A stretch of DNA of 64,000 nt from assembly GCF_001011035.1 (NCBI RefSeq), contig NZ_CP011492.1:6875447-6939446 (forward strand), given 5' to 3'. Under the pieces are notes generated by a model that ran no database searches, was not told the DNA's origin, and saw only the letters and a list, made by a program, of their open reading frames with translations. A program made the translations under genes and the position numbers. The stretch is from Streptomyces sp. CNQ-509. Its GTDB lineage: Bacteria; Actinomycetota; Actinomycetes; Streptomycetales; Streptomycetaceae. This document shows positions 25,753-35,068 of the stretch, in pieces (the first letter of the stretch is position 1; each line of letters begins with the position of its first letter).

Positions 25753-26588
25753 CGCAGGGCGGCCGTGGCCTCGTCCAGCACGATGCCGAGGGACCGGGTG
25801 CCGCGGCCCTTCGCCCACACCTCCGGGTCGACCTCGATCACCTTGTTGTCGCGCACGGCCGGGATCTGCGCCCACAGCGGGTTCTCGGCCATCTTCTCGG
25901 AGAGCTTCACCTCCGCGTCGCCGAAGGCGATGGTCTCGACGAAGAGCACGTCCACCTCCCTGGCGAGGATCTCCTCCAGGCTGTACGTGCCCTCCACGCC
26001 CCGGTCCCGCCAGGGGTACTCGGCGATCTGCGGGAAGAGTCCCGCGGCGATGTCGCGACCGGGCGCCGCCACGCCGAAGTTCGCGTCACTGCCGAAGATG
26101 ACCAGCGCGGTCTTCTCGCTCCGGCTCTCCTGCGCGCGCTCCAGCTTGCCCCGGAAGCGCTTCTCCGCCGCCACGGCCCGCTCGCCGCGGCCGGTGAGCG
26201 CCGCGAGGTCCCGCAGGTAGGACACGCTGTCCTGCCAGTCCTGCGGCTGCACCGGCCAGAACGTCGTCGCCCCCTTCAGCGCGGGGGCGAGTTTGCCGTG
26301 GGTGTCCTCCAGCCCGATCACCAGATCGGGTTCGTGCGACAGGATCGCCTCGACCTCGGGGGCGATGAAGCCCCCGGGTATCACCGGGACTTTGGCCGCC
26401 TTCTCCCCGCCGAGGAAATCCGGGTGGGCCAGGATCTCCGAGTTGGTCGCCGCGGGCACCATGCCCAACTCGGTCAGCATGTCGTCGCAGAGCGCGACCA
26501 GGCACACGATCCGCTTCGGGACCCGCGCGGGCGCCACCTCCACGCCGCGTACGTCCGTGACCCGGTCCGCCTGGGCGACGGGCTTCAC
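25749..26588 (-). CDS. Iron-siderophore binding protein, 5'-truncated
   Basis: A 279-residue periplasmic-binding-type protein of the BtuF/FepB fold: RVPKRIVCLVALCDDMLTELGMVPAATNSE, then SHEPDLVIGLEDTHGKLAPALKGATTFWPV, then the C-terminal lobe with AREVDVLFVETIAFG. Normal members start with a lipoprotein signal and about 40 residues before the first strand; here the frame starts at KPVAQADRVTDVRG with no signal peptide or lipobox. The upstream boundary coincides with the beta-propeller remnant on the opposite strand, so a deletion probably removed the promoter and the export signal. Expected to be non-functional for uptake. Confidence 0.75.
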   Translation of the reverse strand: MKPVAQADRVTDVRGVEVAPARVPKRIVCLVALCDDMLTELGMVPAATNSEILAHPDFLGGEKAAKVPVIPGGFIAPEVEAILSHEPDLVIGLEDTHGKLAPALKGATTFWPVQPQDWQDSVSYLRDLAALTGRGERAVAAEKRFRGKLERAQESRSEKTALVIFGSDANFGVAAPGRDIAAGLFPQIAEYPWRDRGVEGTYSLEEILAREVDVLFVETIAFGDAEVKLSEKMAENPLWAQIPAVRDNKVIEVDPEVWAKGRGTRSLGIVLDEATAALR

Positions 26589-26815
26589 GGGCGGCAGTTC
26601 GGCGGCCGGGCTGCCGGCTCCCCGCCGTCGCCGCCTCGCCCGGCGGCGACCTCGTCGCCGTCACCCGCGGCGGGCACGGCGAGATCCACATCGTCGACGC
26701 CCCCGCCGGCGTACTGCGCCACACCATCCGCACGCCGACTCCCCTCGACGAGGGCGGTCATCTCGCCTTGATCGGCACCGGAGACGGCGCCGAGGCCGAC
26801 ACGGTAGGCCGCTGA
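26582..26815 (+). pseudogene. C-terminal remnant of a secreted beta-propeller protein (YncE/AztD-like)
   Basis: An open stretch without a start codon of its own encodes LPAVAASPGGDLVAVTRGGHGEIHIVDAPAG followed by a Thr/Pro/Asp-rich closing blade and ends GAEADTVGR. Repeated 'SPGGDLVAV...IHIVD' units are typical of propeller blades, and the wording recalls the actinobacterial zinc metallochaperone AztD. It is cut off exactly where the opposite-strand binding-protein gene starts. Confidence 0.45.
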
Positions 26816-26816
26816 G

Positions 26817-27795
26817 GTGCGCTCCGTCACTGGCCGTTGGCTGTGCCGGACAGGGGTGCGCGGGGGAATCAGGCCGCTTGCCTTGTCCGACGCGGCGTTC
26901 CTGCGGTTGTGGTGCGGCGCCACGGCGTCCGGGCTGGCGACCTGGGCGCTGCCGTTCGTGCTCGGTCTGGCGGTGCTGGAGCGGGAGTTGACGGCCGCGG
27001 AGCTGGGGCTGCTGCTTGCGGCTCGTACGGTGGGCTTCCTCGCGGCGGGTGCCGGTCGGCGGGGTGCTCGCCGACCGGCACCCGCGCCGCGGTGTGGTGC
27101 TGTGGTCCGGGCTGGCCGCCGCCGGTTCTGCGCCGCTGCTCGCCGCGGGGCTGGGCCGGTCGGTGGCGCTGACGGCCGTGGCGGCCGCGGTGGCGGGCGC
27201 CGGGCAGGGTGCTTGTCGGCCGGTGTTCCAAGCGCTGACGGCAGAGGTCGTCGAGGAGGGCCGCAGGCAGCAGGCCAACGCGGCGATGACGCTGGCGGTC
27301 CGCGTCACCACGCTGGTCGGCCCGGGGCCGGCCGCGCTGCTGGCCCCGGCCCTGCACATCCGCGGCCTGCTGCTGGGCATCGGGCTGCTCTGGCTGGTCG
27401 CCGCGCTGGTGCCGGGTCGAGGCACTGGGGCCGGAGGGCCCGCCGCCTGCCTTGTCGCCGGGCTGGGTATCGAGTTGTTCAACGTCCCCTGGCTCACGGC
27501 CATCCAGCGCGAGGTCGCCCCGGAGAGGCTGGCCCGCGTCTCCTCGCTGGACTTCCTCGTCTCCTACGGGCTGGCCCCCGCCGGTCTGGCGCTCATCGCG
27601 CCGGCGATCGACGCCTTCGGCCTCCGGCCGGTGCTCGCCGCCTGCGCACTGGTCTGCTTCCCTCACACCAGGCATCTGCCCGCCGTCCGGAAGGGCAACT
27701 TCTTCGTCCTCGACTACAACGAAGGCATCAGTGGCCCACGCAACATCGACGGGCTGGAGAAGTTCGCACGTTACCTGCGCGAGTCGGAGAGCTGA
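26817..27795 (+). pseudogene. MFS siderophore exporter (EntS-like), frameshifted, with a foreign C-terminus
   Basis: The N-terminal frame (from GTG 26817) gives the first transmembrane helices up to ARTVGFLAAG; the homologous continuation PVGGVLADRHPRRGVVLW (family motif A) lies in another frame, so one base has been gained or lost near 27046. The remaining helices are readable to FGLRPVLAACALVC (about 27655). After that the frame no longer looks membrane-like and ends in KGNFFVLDYNEGISGP and a short helical tail, about 40 residues I do not recognise. Together with the neighbours it marks a disrupted siderophore export/import locus. Confidence 0.75.
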
Positions 27796-27914
27796 GCCGG
27801 ACGCACGGCGCCGCACATCGCGACCGCGGCACCTGGTACGCGCCTCTGACCGCGGCCTCCGCCACTTCGATGACCGCGATCCGTAAGGCCGCCTACACGC
27901 AGGCAGGAGACATC

Positions 27915-28751
27915 ATGACCCGATACGAGGCAGACCTGGGCACGGTCCAGGAGACGCTGCTGATCCCGCTGTACGGACGCGCCGTGGAAAGCCGCAAGGC
28001 CGAACCCGCCCTGCGGGACCCGCGGGCCGAGGAGATCGTCGCCTCGCTCGACTACGACTTCGCCCGCTTCGACGGCCTGCCCAGCCTGGCCGGCACGGTG
28101 CTGCGCACCGCGCTGTTCGACGCGTGGGTACGGGACTTCCTCACCGCCCACCCGGACGGCACGGTGGTCGAGATCGGCGCCGGCCTCAACACGCGCTTCG
28201 AGCGCGTCGACAACGGCACCGCGCGCTGGCTGGAGTTCGACCTGCCCGACGTGATCGCCCTGCGCCGGAAGCTCTTCGCCGACACCGGCCGCCGCAGAGC
28301 GGCGGCGGCCTCGGTGACCGGCGCCTCGTGGGCGGACGAGGCGGTCGTGCTCGGCGGCGAGGGCCCGTACTTCCTCGCCGCGGAGGCGGTGCTGCCGTTC
28401 CTCACGGAAACGGAGGCGCACGGCGTGGTGGACCTGATCGCCGCGCGCTTCCCCGGTTCCCTGCTGGCACTGGACACCGCCGGCCCGGGGATCGTCGGGG
28501 CGCAGGAATCGCACGACGCACTGAGCAAGGTCGAGGCCCGGATGCGGTGGGCCTGCGCGGACCCGGCGGAGGTGGCCGACTGGTGCCCCGGCGCGCGGCT
28601 ACTCGCCTCGCATACGCTCACCAGCCTGCCGCAGCACATGCACCAGGCGCTACCCGCGGCGTACCGGGAAATGCTCGCGACGCTTGCCGAGCACCACCTG
28701 ACCCAAGTGGAGGAGTACCGCCTCAACCTCCTCCGGCTCCCGCATCCTTGA
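27915..28751 (+). CDS. SAM-dependent methyltransferase, leucine carboxyl methyltransferase (LCMT/PPM1) family
   Basis: ATG 27915 follows AGGCAGGAG; 278 residues, full length for the family. Motifs: RTALFDAWVRDFL, the SAM-binding VVEIGAGLNTRFERVD, WLEFDLPDVIALRRKLF (family motif with the conserved Asp pair) and YFLAAEAVLPFLTE. In Streptomyces these enzymes are often O-methyltransferases of polyketide or other secondary pathways. It looks intact, unlike the siderophore genes upstream, and stands alone. The substrate cannot be deduced. Confidence 0.85.
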   Translation: MTRYEADLGTVQETLLIPLYGRAVESRKAEPALRDPRAEEIVASLDYDFARFDGLPSLAGTVLRTALFDAWVRDFLTAHPDGTVVEIGAGLNTRFERVDNGTARWLEFDLPDVIALRRKLFADTGRRRAAAASVTGASWADEAVVLGGEGPYFLAAEAVLPFLTETEAHGVVDLIAARFPGSLLALDTAGPGIVGAQESHDALSKVEARMRWACADPAEVADWCPGARLLASHTLTSLPQHMHQALPAAYREMLATLAEHHLTQVEEYRLNLLRLPHP

Positions 28752-28852
28752 CGTCCGGCGCCCTCGGCCGCAGGGGCGACGCCGCTCGGACCGCGGGCAA
28801 CCGATGCTTCGATGTCGACCTCCGGGACCCGCCCCCGTGGTGGGCGGACGGC

Positions 28853-29281
28853 TCACCTGCCGCGTTCGTCTGTGGTGCCGGCTTGCCCGTGCCGACGGAC
28901 TTTGTTCATGGTGTTGCGCAGGGGAATCCTGATGTCCTCGGGGATCGGCTGACCGGCTGCGGAGGCGATGAGGGCTTCTGCCACGTGCCGTAGCGGGACG
29001 TTGGCGTGCTGGGAGGTCTCCAGCAGTACGTGCCAGGCTTCGTCTTCGTGCGCCCCGAGCACGGCGATCAGCATGCCGCGTGCCTGGTCGATCACGGGCC
29101 GGTTCTCGATGGCCTCTTTGAGCTGCGCGTTCTCCTCGCTCAGGTCGATCAGCCGGCGAGCTGCGTGGACAAGCAGCTCAGAAGAGATCTCGTCGTCATC
29201 GACGGCGTTCTCCATTTCCACGGCGAGGCGGTGGGTGGGCGGCCCGGCGGGGCGCCCACGGGGGGAGCGGGGAGGTTGCAT
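28853..29281 (-). CDS. ANTAR-domain RNA-binding antiterminator
   Basis: ATG 29281 follows GGGGAG. The 142-residue protein has an acidic coiled N-terminal half (DDDEISSELLVHAARRLIDLSEENAQLKEA) and then an ANTAR three-helix domain: ENRPVIDQARGMLIAVLGAHEDEAWHVLLETSQHANVPLRHVAEALI. ANTAR proteins bind paired hexaloop hairpins in leader RNAs and prevent termination. There is no GAF sensor domain in this protein, but a stand-alone GAF protein is encoded at 36.85 kb. A basic C-terminal tail (RNTMNKVRRHGQ) may help RNA contact. Confidence 0.85.
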   Translation of the reverse strand: MQPPRSPRGRPAGPPTHRLAVEMENAVDDDEISSELLVHAARRLIDLSEENAQLKEAIENRPVIDQARGMLIAVLGAHEDEAWHVLLETSQHANVPLRHVAEALIASAAGQPIPEDIRIPLRNTMNKVRRHGQAGTTDERGR

Positions 29282-29594
29282 AGTGCTCCCCTTCCCCGGC
29301 CCGGTGCGTTCATGGCCGCAGGCGCGGCCATTGCGTCGCTTCTTTACCCGGGCGCCGGGTGAGCCGGGCATTCGCGCTCCGCCACCGCGCTGCGCTCAGG
29401 GGCGGTCGCCCGGCTGCGTCAGGTCGAGGCCGGGTCAAGGCCCTCCTCCGGCGGTCTCGGCGGCGCCTCGGTGGCCCCACCGATCCCCCCCGCGCCACGG
29501 CACCCCGCAGCAACCCGGGCGCCCGCAAGTCGGCGTCGGAGGCGAGGTCTGAGGTGCGGATTCATCCTCCTGGCACGCACGGGAGCGGTGCCGG
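29282..29594. other. Intergenic gap with no recognised gene
   Basis: This 313-bp stretch between the ANTAR gene and the end of the SDR gene holds the ANTAR ribosome-binding site and presumably its promoter. I see no protein family, RNA or clear repeat in the rest. Confidence 0.5.
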
Positions 29595-30491
29595 TCACCG
29601 GCCGGCGGCCAGGTCGGCGGCGCCGCCGGGACCCAGCGGGCCCGTCTGCTCGATCGGCCGGTCTCCCGGGCCGCTGAAACGGAGCCGTGCCCGGAGCGCG
29701 ACCACGCCCGGCCACGCGATCCGCCCGATCTGGACGACACGCGTCCAGGAGGGGACGTAGAGGGCTGTACTGCGGTCCTCGACGGCCTGCGCGAGACGGG
29801 CCGCGGCGGGATGGGCAGAGGAGACGTGGCGGGCGCCGGGCGGGAGGAGTGTGCGCACTTCGCGCAGGGCGGGGACCTGGTCAGGTTCGTCGATCATGTC
29901 GGTGCCGATCCAGTGGAGATAGGCGATACCCACCGCCATCCCGCGGTGTGCCGTCTCGGCGCGCAGTGCGTGCGCGAACGTCTCGACTCCCGCCTTGGCG
30001 GCAGAGTAGGCGCTCATCAGGGGCATGCCCGTGAGTGCGGCGGTGGACGCGATCTGGAGGTAGTAACCGCGGGTGAGCAGCAGATCGGGCTGGAACGCGG
30101 CCGCCGTGTACGCGCTGCCGGTGAGGTTCACGTCGATCACCCGGCGCCACGACCGGAGGTCCGCCGTCTCGAACGGACCGGCCTGCGCGATGCCTGCGTT
30201 GGCGACGACGACCGACGGCCTACCCAGCCGGTCCCGTACCGCCCGTGCCGCGTCCCGTAGCGCGTCCGCGTCTGTGACGTCCACGTCGAGGGTGAGCGAC
30301 GGCGTCGGCAGGGTGCTCGCCACGGCATCCAGGGCCGTGCCCTCGTGGCCCAGCAGGGCGATGCGCGCGCCGCGGCCGGCCAGTTCCCTGGCCAGGGCCG
30401 CGCCCACGCCCCGGGCCGCCCCGGTGATCACGGCGGTACGGCCCGCCAGCGGACTCCGCCCGCGCGGCCTGCCTGCGGCGGTCGGCCTCAT
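29595..30491 (-). CDS. Short-chain dehydrogenase/reductase, last gene of a three-gene operon
   Basis: A 298-residue SDR with TGAARGVGAAL for NAD(P), ANAGIAQAG, a serine in QIASTAALTG and the catalytic YSAAKAG. About 70 C-terminal residues after the core (RVVQIGRIAWPGVVALRARL) are partly hydrophobic and may bind the membrane or a lipid substrate. It begins 17 bases after the FAD oxidoreductase gene on the same strand. The operon (SRPBCC protein, phytoene-desaturase-like oxidoreductase, SDR) suggests modification of a hydrophobic compound, but the pathway is unknown. Confidence 0.85.
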   Translation of the reverse strand: MRPTAAGRPRGRSPLAGRTAVITGAARGVGAALARELAGRGARIALLGHEGTALDAVASTLPTPSLTLDVDVTDADALRDAARAVRDRLGRPSVVVANAGIAQAGPFETADLRSWRRVIDVNLTGSAYTAAAFQPDLLLTRGYYLQIASTAALTGMPLMSAYSAAKAGVETFAHALRAETAHRGMAVGIAYLHWIGTDMIDEPDQVPALREVRTLLPPGARHVSSAHPAAARLAQAVEDRSTALYVPSWTRVVQIGRIAWPGVVALRARLRFSGPGDRPIEQTGPLGPGGAADLAAGR

Positions 30492-30507
30492 CGGTACCTC
30501 CTCATCG

Positions 30508-32148
30508 CTACGGTGCCCGCCGCCCGCCCCGCCTCTTGCCCCTCGTACCGTCGCGGCCCGCGAGGCAGCGCTGCACTGCCGTCAGCGCGGCCGGCGTCCG
30601 GCACCGCAGCGCGGCACGCGCGGCGTTGGCGCCCGGGGCGCCGTGGACGCCGCCGCCGGGGTGGGCGCCGGCGGAGGCGAGGAACAGCCCGGGCACCGCG
30701 GTCTCGGGGCGGCCTGTGCCCGGGCCGGGCCTGAAGAAGAGCTGCTGGTGCATGGCGGCGGTGCCGCCGTTGACCGCACCGCCGTGCAGGTTGCGGTCGA
30801 GCGACTGAAGGGTCGGCGGCGCCAGGACGCGCCGGGCGCACACGAGGGAACGGAAGCCCGGCGCGAAGCGCTCGACCTGCTGCTCGACCCGGTCGGCCAT
30901 GACCTCCTGTTCGTGCCGGCTCCACGTGCCGCGGATGCCCTCCTCGCCCGCGTCGGACCGGATGCGTTGCGGCAGATGGGTGTACGCCCAGGCGGACTCG
31001 GTGCCGATGGGGGAGCGGGTGGCATCCGCGGTCGTCATCTGGCCGAAGAGCAGGAAGGGCCGGTCGGGAACCTGGTCCATGGCGAGCTGGGCGGCGAACC
31101 GGGTCAGTTCGTCCATGCCGTCGGCCAGGTGGACGGTGCCCGCGCCCGCCGCTCCGGCACACTGCCAGGGCGCCGGCTCGTCGAGCGTCCAGTCCACCTT
31201 GAACGTGCCGAAGTCCCACTGGAATCGGCGTACGTCCGCCAGAACCTGCCGGGGCACGTGCTCTGCGGCGACCAACTCGCCGTACAGCACGGGCACCGAC
31301 ACGTCGGCGAGTACGGCGCCGGAAGCCGCCACGGATTCGCCGTCGACGGTACGCACCCCGACCGCCCGCCCGCCGCGGACGACGACCTCCGTCACGCGCC
31401 GGCCGCACAGCACCGTGCCGCCGCGCGCCTCAAGCCGCGCGACCAGCGCGCGGGCGAGTTCGCCGGAGCCGCCGACCGGGACGGGGAAGCCGTACGACTG
31501 CCCGAGCATCGTCATCAGCCAGCCGAACCCGCCACTGCCCGCCGCCTCGGGCGGCAGATCGGCGTGCAGCGCGTTGCCCGCCAGCAGGATCCGCCCGCCC
31601 TCGCCGGCGAACTCCTCCTCGCCGAGCCGCCGCACGGGGAGCGTCAGCGAGCGCGCCAGGCGCAGCCCGCCTGCCACGCCGAGCCGGCGGCCGAGCCGCA
31701 CTGCGGGCCGGACGGGAGGGAAGGGGGTGAACAGCGCGTCCAGGACGTCCGCCCGGACGTCCTCCCACAGAGCGTAGAGGCGACGCCACGCTGCGCCATC
31801 GCCCGGACCGAACGCTTCGAGCGAGTCGGCGGTGACCTCGGCCCTCCGGTCGAGCACGGCGCACCGGCCGTCGGTGAGGGGGTGGGCCACCACGGCGGGT
31901 GCGTGGCTCCAGCGCAGGCCGTACTCCTCCAGCCGGAGCCTGCGCAGCACCGGGGACGCGGCGGCGAGCGGGTAGAAGGAGCTGAAGACATCGCTGACGT
32001 AGTCCGGGTGCACGCCCCGGTCGTGACGTACCGCCCCGCCGGGCACGGGCTGCTCCTCCAGCACCGTCACGCTCCAGCCGGCGTCCGCCAGCACATTGGC
32101 GGCCACCAGCCCGTTCGGGCCGGCTCCGACCACCACCGCGTCAGACAC
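30508..32148 (-). CDS. FAD-dependent oxidoreductase of the phytoene desaturase/retinol saturase type
   Basis: GTG 32148 overlaps the SRPBCC stop (GTGTCTGA) and is preferred to an upstream codon. The protein of about 546 residues starts with the Rossmann motif VVVGAGPNGLVAANVLADAGWSVTVLEE, continues with PGGAVRHD (FAD clamp) and ends with a second FAD motif, AVPGLFLASAGAHPGGGVHGAPGANAARAAL. The length and layout fit actinobacterial CrtI-like NAD(P)/FAD oxidoreductases. It is coupled to the SRPBCC gene. Carotenoid genes are not nearby, so the substrate is open. Confidence 0.88.
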   Translation of the reverse strand: MSDAVVVGAGPNGLVAANVLADAGWSVTVLEEQPVPGGAVRHDRGVHPDYVSDVFSSFYPLAAASPVLRRLRLEEYGLRWSHAPAVVAHPLTDGRCAVLDRRAEVTADSLEAFGPGDGAAWRRLYALWEDVRADVLDALFTPFPPVRPAVRLGRRLGVAGGLRLARSLTLPVRRLGEEEFAGEGGRILLAGNALHADLPPEAAGSGGFGWLMTMLGQSYGFPVPVGGSGELARALVARLEARGGTVLCGRRVTEVVVRGGRAVGVRTVDGESVAASGAVLADVSVPVLYGELVAAEHVPRQVLADVRRFQWDFGTFKVDWTLDEPAPWQCAGAAGAGTVHLADGMDELTRFAAQLAMDQVPDRPFLLFGQMTTADATRSPIGTESAWAYTHLPQRIRSDAGEEGIRGTWSRHEQEVMADRVEQQVERFAPGFRSLVCARRVLAPPTLQSLDRNLHGGAVNGGTAAMHQQLFFRPGPGTGRPETAVPGLFLASAGAHPGGGVHGAPGANAARAALRCRTPAALTAVQRCLAGRDGTRGKRRGGRRAP

Positions 32149-32644
32149 GGGTCTGCGTCCCACCGCCCGACCGCGCGGGACCGGAGGCCGACTTGGCCGG
32201 GGTGCGAGGCTCGGCCTCCGCCTCGCAGAGGCGGGCCAGGCGCGCGAGCATCGTACGGTGGCGTAGCTGGATCACCGCTTCGGCACCCGCATTGTGCAGC
32301 GCACCGGCCGCGCCGCGCAGCGGGTGCTCGTCCACTGTCACCAGCGTGTTCTCGCCCCATGGGTGCACCTCCAGCGCGATCCGGGCCGTGCCCAGCCCGC
32401 CGGCGTGGGCCTCCAGCTCCAGCACGGAGCCCTCCACGCGGCGGCGGACGACGGTCTCGTTGGCGAACCGCAGCGGGCCGAGGCGCACCTCGTAGCCGAT
32501 CGCCGCCCCGACCTCCGGCCACCGGCCGCGTACGGGCTCGGACGATGCCGTGCCCACCACCCACTCGGCATACCGCCGGCCGTCGCCAAGCACGTCCCAG
32601 ACCCGTCCAGGCCCCACCTTGATCAAGCGATGCCGCCGCGCCAT
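32141..32644 (-). CDS. SRPBCC-family (START-like) protein
   Basis: ATG 32644 follows GGGAGGTGGAGG; 167 residues. Residues 1-135 fit the helix-grip fold used by polyketide cyclases and lipid-transfer proteins: GPGRVWDVLGDGRRYAEWVVGT, the middle strands with RFANETVVRRRVEGSVLELEA, and the long C-terminal helix AEAVIQLRHRTMLARLARLCEAE. A Pro/Ser-rich tail follows. As first gene of the operon it may bind the hydrophobic substrate of the two following oxidoreductases. Confidence 0.82.
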   Translation of the reverse strand: MARRHRLIKVGPGRVWDVLGDGRRYAEWVVGTASSEPVRGRWPEVGAAIGYEVRLGPLRFANETVVRRRVEGSVLELEAHAGGLGTARIALEVHPWGENTLVTVDEHPLRGAAGALHNAGAEAVIQLRHRTMLARLARLCEAEAEPRTPAKSASGPARSGGGTQTRV

Positions 32645-32895
32645 GCCTCCACCTCCCGATGCCGGGCCCCGGGCGGGGGCCGTCGTCATTGCCGGGTTCC
32701 CCGATCCGCGCGAACCCAACATCGCTCCCGGGAAGCCGCCCGGCCGGGCTACCGCCCCGGGGCCGGCAGACCGGAAGCGCCGGGGACGGGCGACCGTCCC
32801 GGTGAGCCGGGGCCGAGTAAGGCCCGGCCACCCGCGGGGTACGGCGGCGGGCGCAGCATTTCCACGACCGTCAGTACCAGCGCGGCGAGGGGGGC

Positions 32896-33702
32896 CTACG
32901 CTGCTGCGGCCCGGTCGGCTTGGACGCGTTCGCGGATGTGTGCGCAGGTGTTGCTGATCAGGCGGGAGACGTGCATCTGGGAGATGCCGAGGTGTTCGGC
33001 GATGCTGCTTTGGGTCATGTCGCGGAAGAAGCGGAGGTAGAGGATTTCGCGTTCGCGTTCCGGCAGCCGGCTCAGGTGGGGTCGTGCGGCTGCGCGGTCG
33101 ACGGCCCGGTCGAAGCCGGGTTCGGTGGTGGCGACGGTGTCGGCGAGCGAGTAGCCGTCCTCGGCGTCGGTCAGGGTGGCGTCGAGGGAGAGGGTGGCGT
33201 AGCTCTCCAGGGCCTGCAGACCGGTACGTACCTCGTCCTCGGTGAGGCCGGCCTCCTCGGCGATGTCCGCGGCCGGCGGGAAGCGGTCGTCGGCGGTGGT
33301 GGCCAGTGCCATGCTCGCGCTGCGGACGCGGTTGCGCAGTTCCTGGACCCGGCGGGGCACGTGGACGCCCCACATGTGGTCGCGGAAATGGCGCTTGAGT
33401 TCACCGACGATCGTCGGCACGGCGTAGCTCTCGAAAGCGTTGCCGCGCGCCGGGTCGTATCGCCGGACGGCCTTGACCAGGCCGAGGTGTGCGACCTGTT
33501 CGAGGTCTTCCAGCGCTTCGCCGCGGTTTCTGAACTGGCGGGCGAGCCGCTGCGCCATCGGCATCCAGGCGCGTACGACGTCCTGTCGCAGCGCCTTCTT
33601 CTCCGGCCCTTCCGGCATGCCGGAGAGCCGGCGGAACTGTGCGGAGGTGTCGGGTGCGTCGTCGTGGGGGTGTTTGCTGGTTTTTGCCCGGATGTACGCC
33701 AC
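32896..33702 (-). CDS. Alternative sigma factor, SigB/SigF/SigG family
   Basis: GTG 33702 is chosen for the GAGGGAGG upstream; 268 residues. Region 2 reads RLARQFRNRGEALEDLEQVAHLGLVKAVRRYDPARGNAFESYAVPTIVGELKRHFRDHMWGVHVPRRVQEL, the typical SigB/F/G -10 recognition helix. Region 3 follows (FPPAADIAEEAGLTEDEV) and region 4 has LPEREREILYLRFFRDMTQSSIAEHLGISQMHVSRLI. Such factors direct osmotic, oxidative and developmental stress genes at GNNT-N14-16-GGGTAC promoters, and several such sequences lie within 8 kb (36.3, 36.8, 38.95 kb). No anti-sigma gene is adjacent. Confidence 0.92.
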   Translation of the reverse strand: MAYIRAKTSKHPHDDAPDTSAQFRRLSGMPEGPEKKALRQDVVRAWMPMAQRLARQFRNRGEALEDLEQVAHLGLVKAVRRYDPARGNAFESYAVPTIVGELKRHFRDHMWGVHVPRRVQELRNRVRSASMALATTADDRFPPAADIAEEAGLTEDEVRTGLQALESYATLSLDATLTDAEDGYSLADTVATTEPGFDRAVDRAAARPHLSRLPEREREILYLRFFRDMTQSSIAEHLGISQMHVSRLISNTCAHIRERVQADRAAAA

Positions 33703-34132
33703 GGGTGGCCTCCCTCGGGCGGGTGGGTCAACGTTCAGTTCTCGCGGGAGGACGGCGGCGCCGCACCGCGTCAGCGGTGAGGAAGCCGGAAACGGCAACG
33801 CTCCGGACCGCCGACCGTCCGGAGCGCCCACGATGAGAAGCCGAGGACTCCCGCGGCGTGCCTCTGGTCCGAAGCACGTAAGTCCGCCTGCCCGGCACCA
33901 GGCGACGCAAACGAGGGTGCGGCGGACGACTTCTTCAGATTACGCCGCCGAGGCCCATCGCACGACCGGACGCCGCCCGCCCCGCCCCGGCGCCCTCCCG
34001 CGCCACTGCTGGGGGATCTCATCGGGATGGACCCGTACGAACCGTGGAAGTCTGGACCTCACGGCGTTTCGAGCCGCAATACGGGGGCTGCCCCGGGCGG
34101 TGCCCGAGGTCCGACAGGAACGAGGAACCGCG
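33703..34132. other. Intergenic region between sigma factor and catalase remnant
   Basis: 430 bp between divergent starts. It should carry the sigma-factor promoter (minus strand) and the old catalase promoter (plus strand). I find no GGGTAC motif here, unlike at the other stress genes, and no gene or strong repeat. Confidence 0.5.
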
Positions 34133-35013
<881 letters not shown>

Positions 35014-35026
35014 CGTGAGGAGGCGC

Positions 35027-35049
35027 CCGCGCTCCCGGCGGGAGCGCGG
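35027..35049. terminator. Bidirectional hairpin between catalase remnant and dehydrogenase
   Basis: CCGCGCTCCC (35027-35036) and GGGAGCGCGG (35040-35049) form a perfect 10-bp stem with a 3-base loop. It lies between two convergent genes and can serve the dehydrogenase gene that ends at 35069. Confidence 0.65.
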
Positions 35050-35068
35050 ACGCCGGCTGCGCGCCGGC

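Noticed and set aside
23000..26800. Very long plus-strand frames opposite the siderophore genes
   Set aside because: They are Ser/Arg/Pro-rich shadows; the minus-strand frames carry clear FecCD and ABC motifs.
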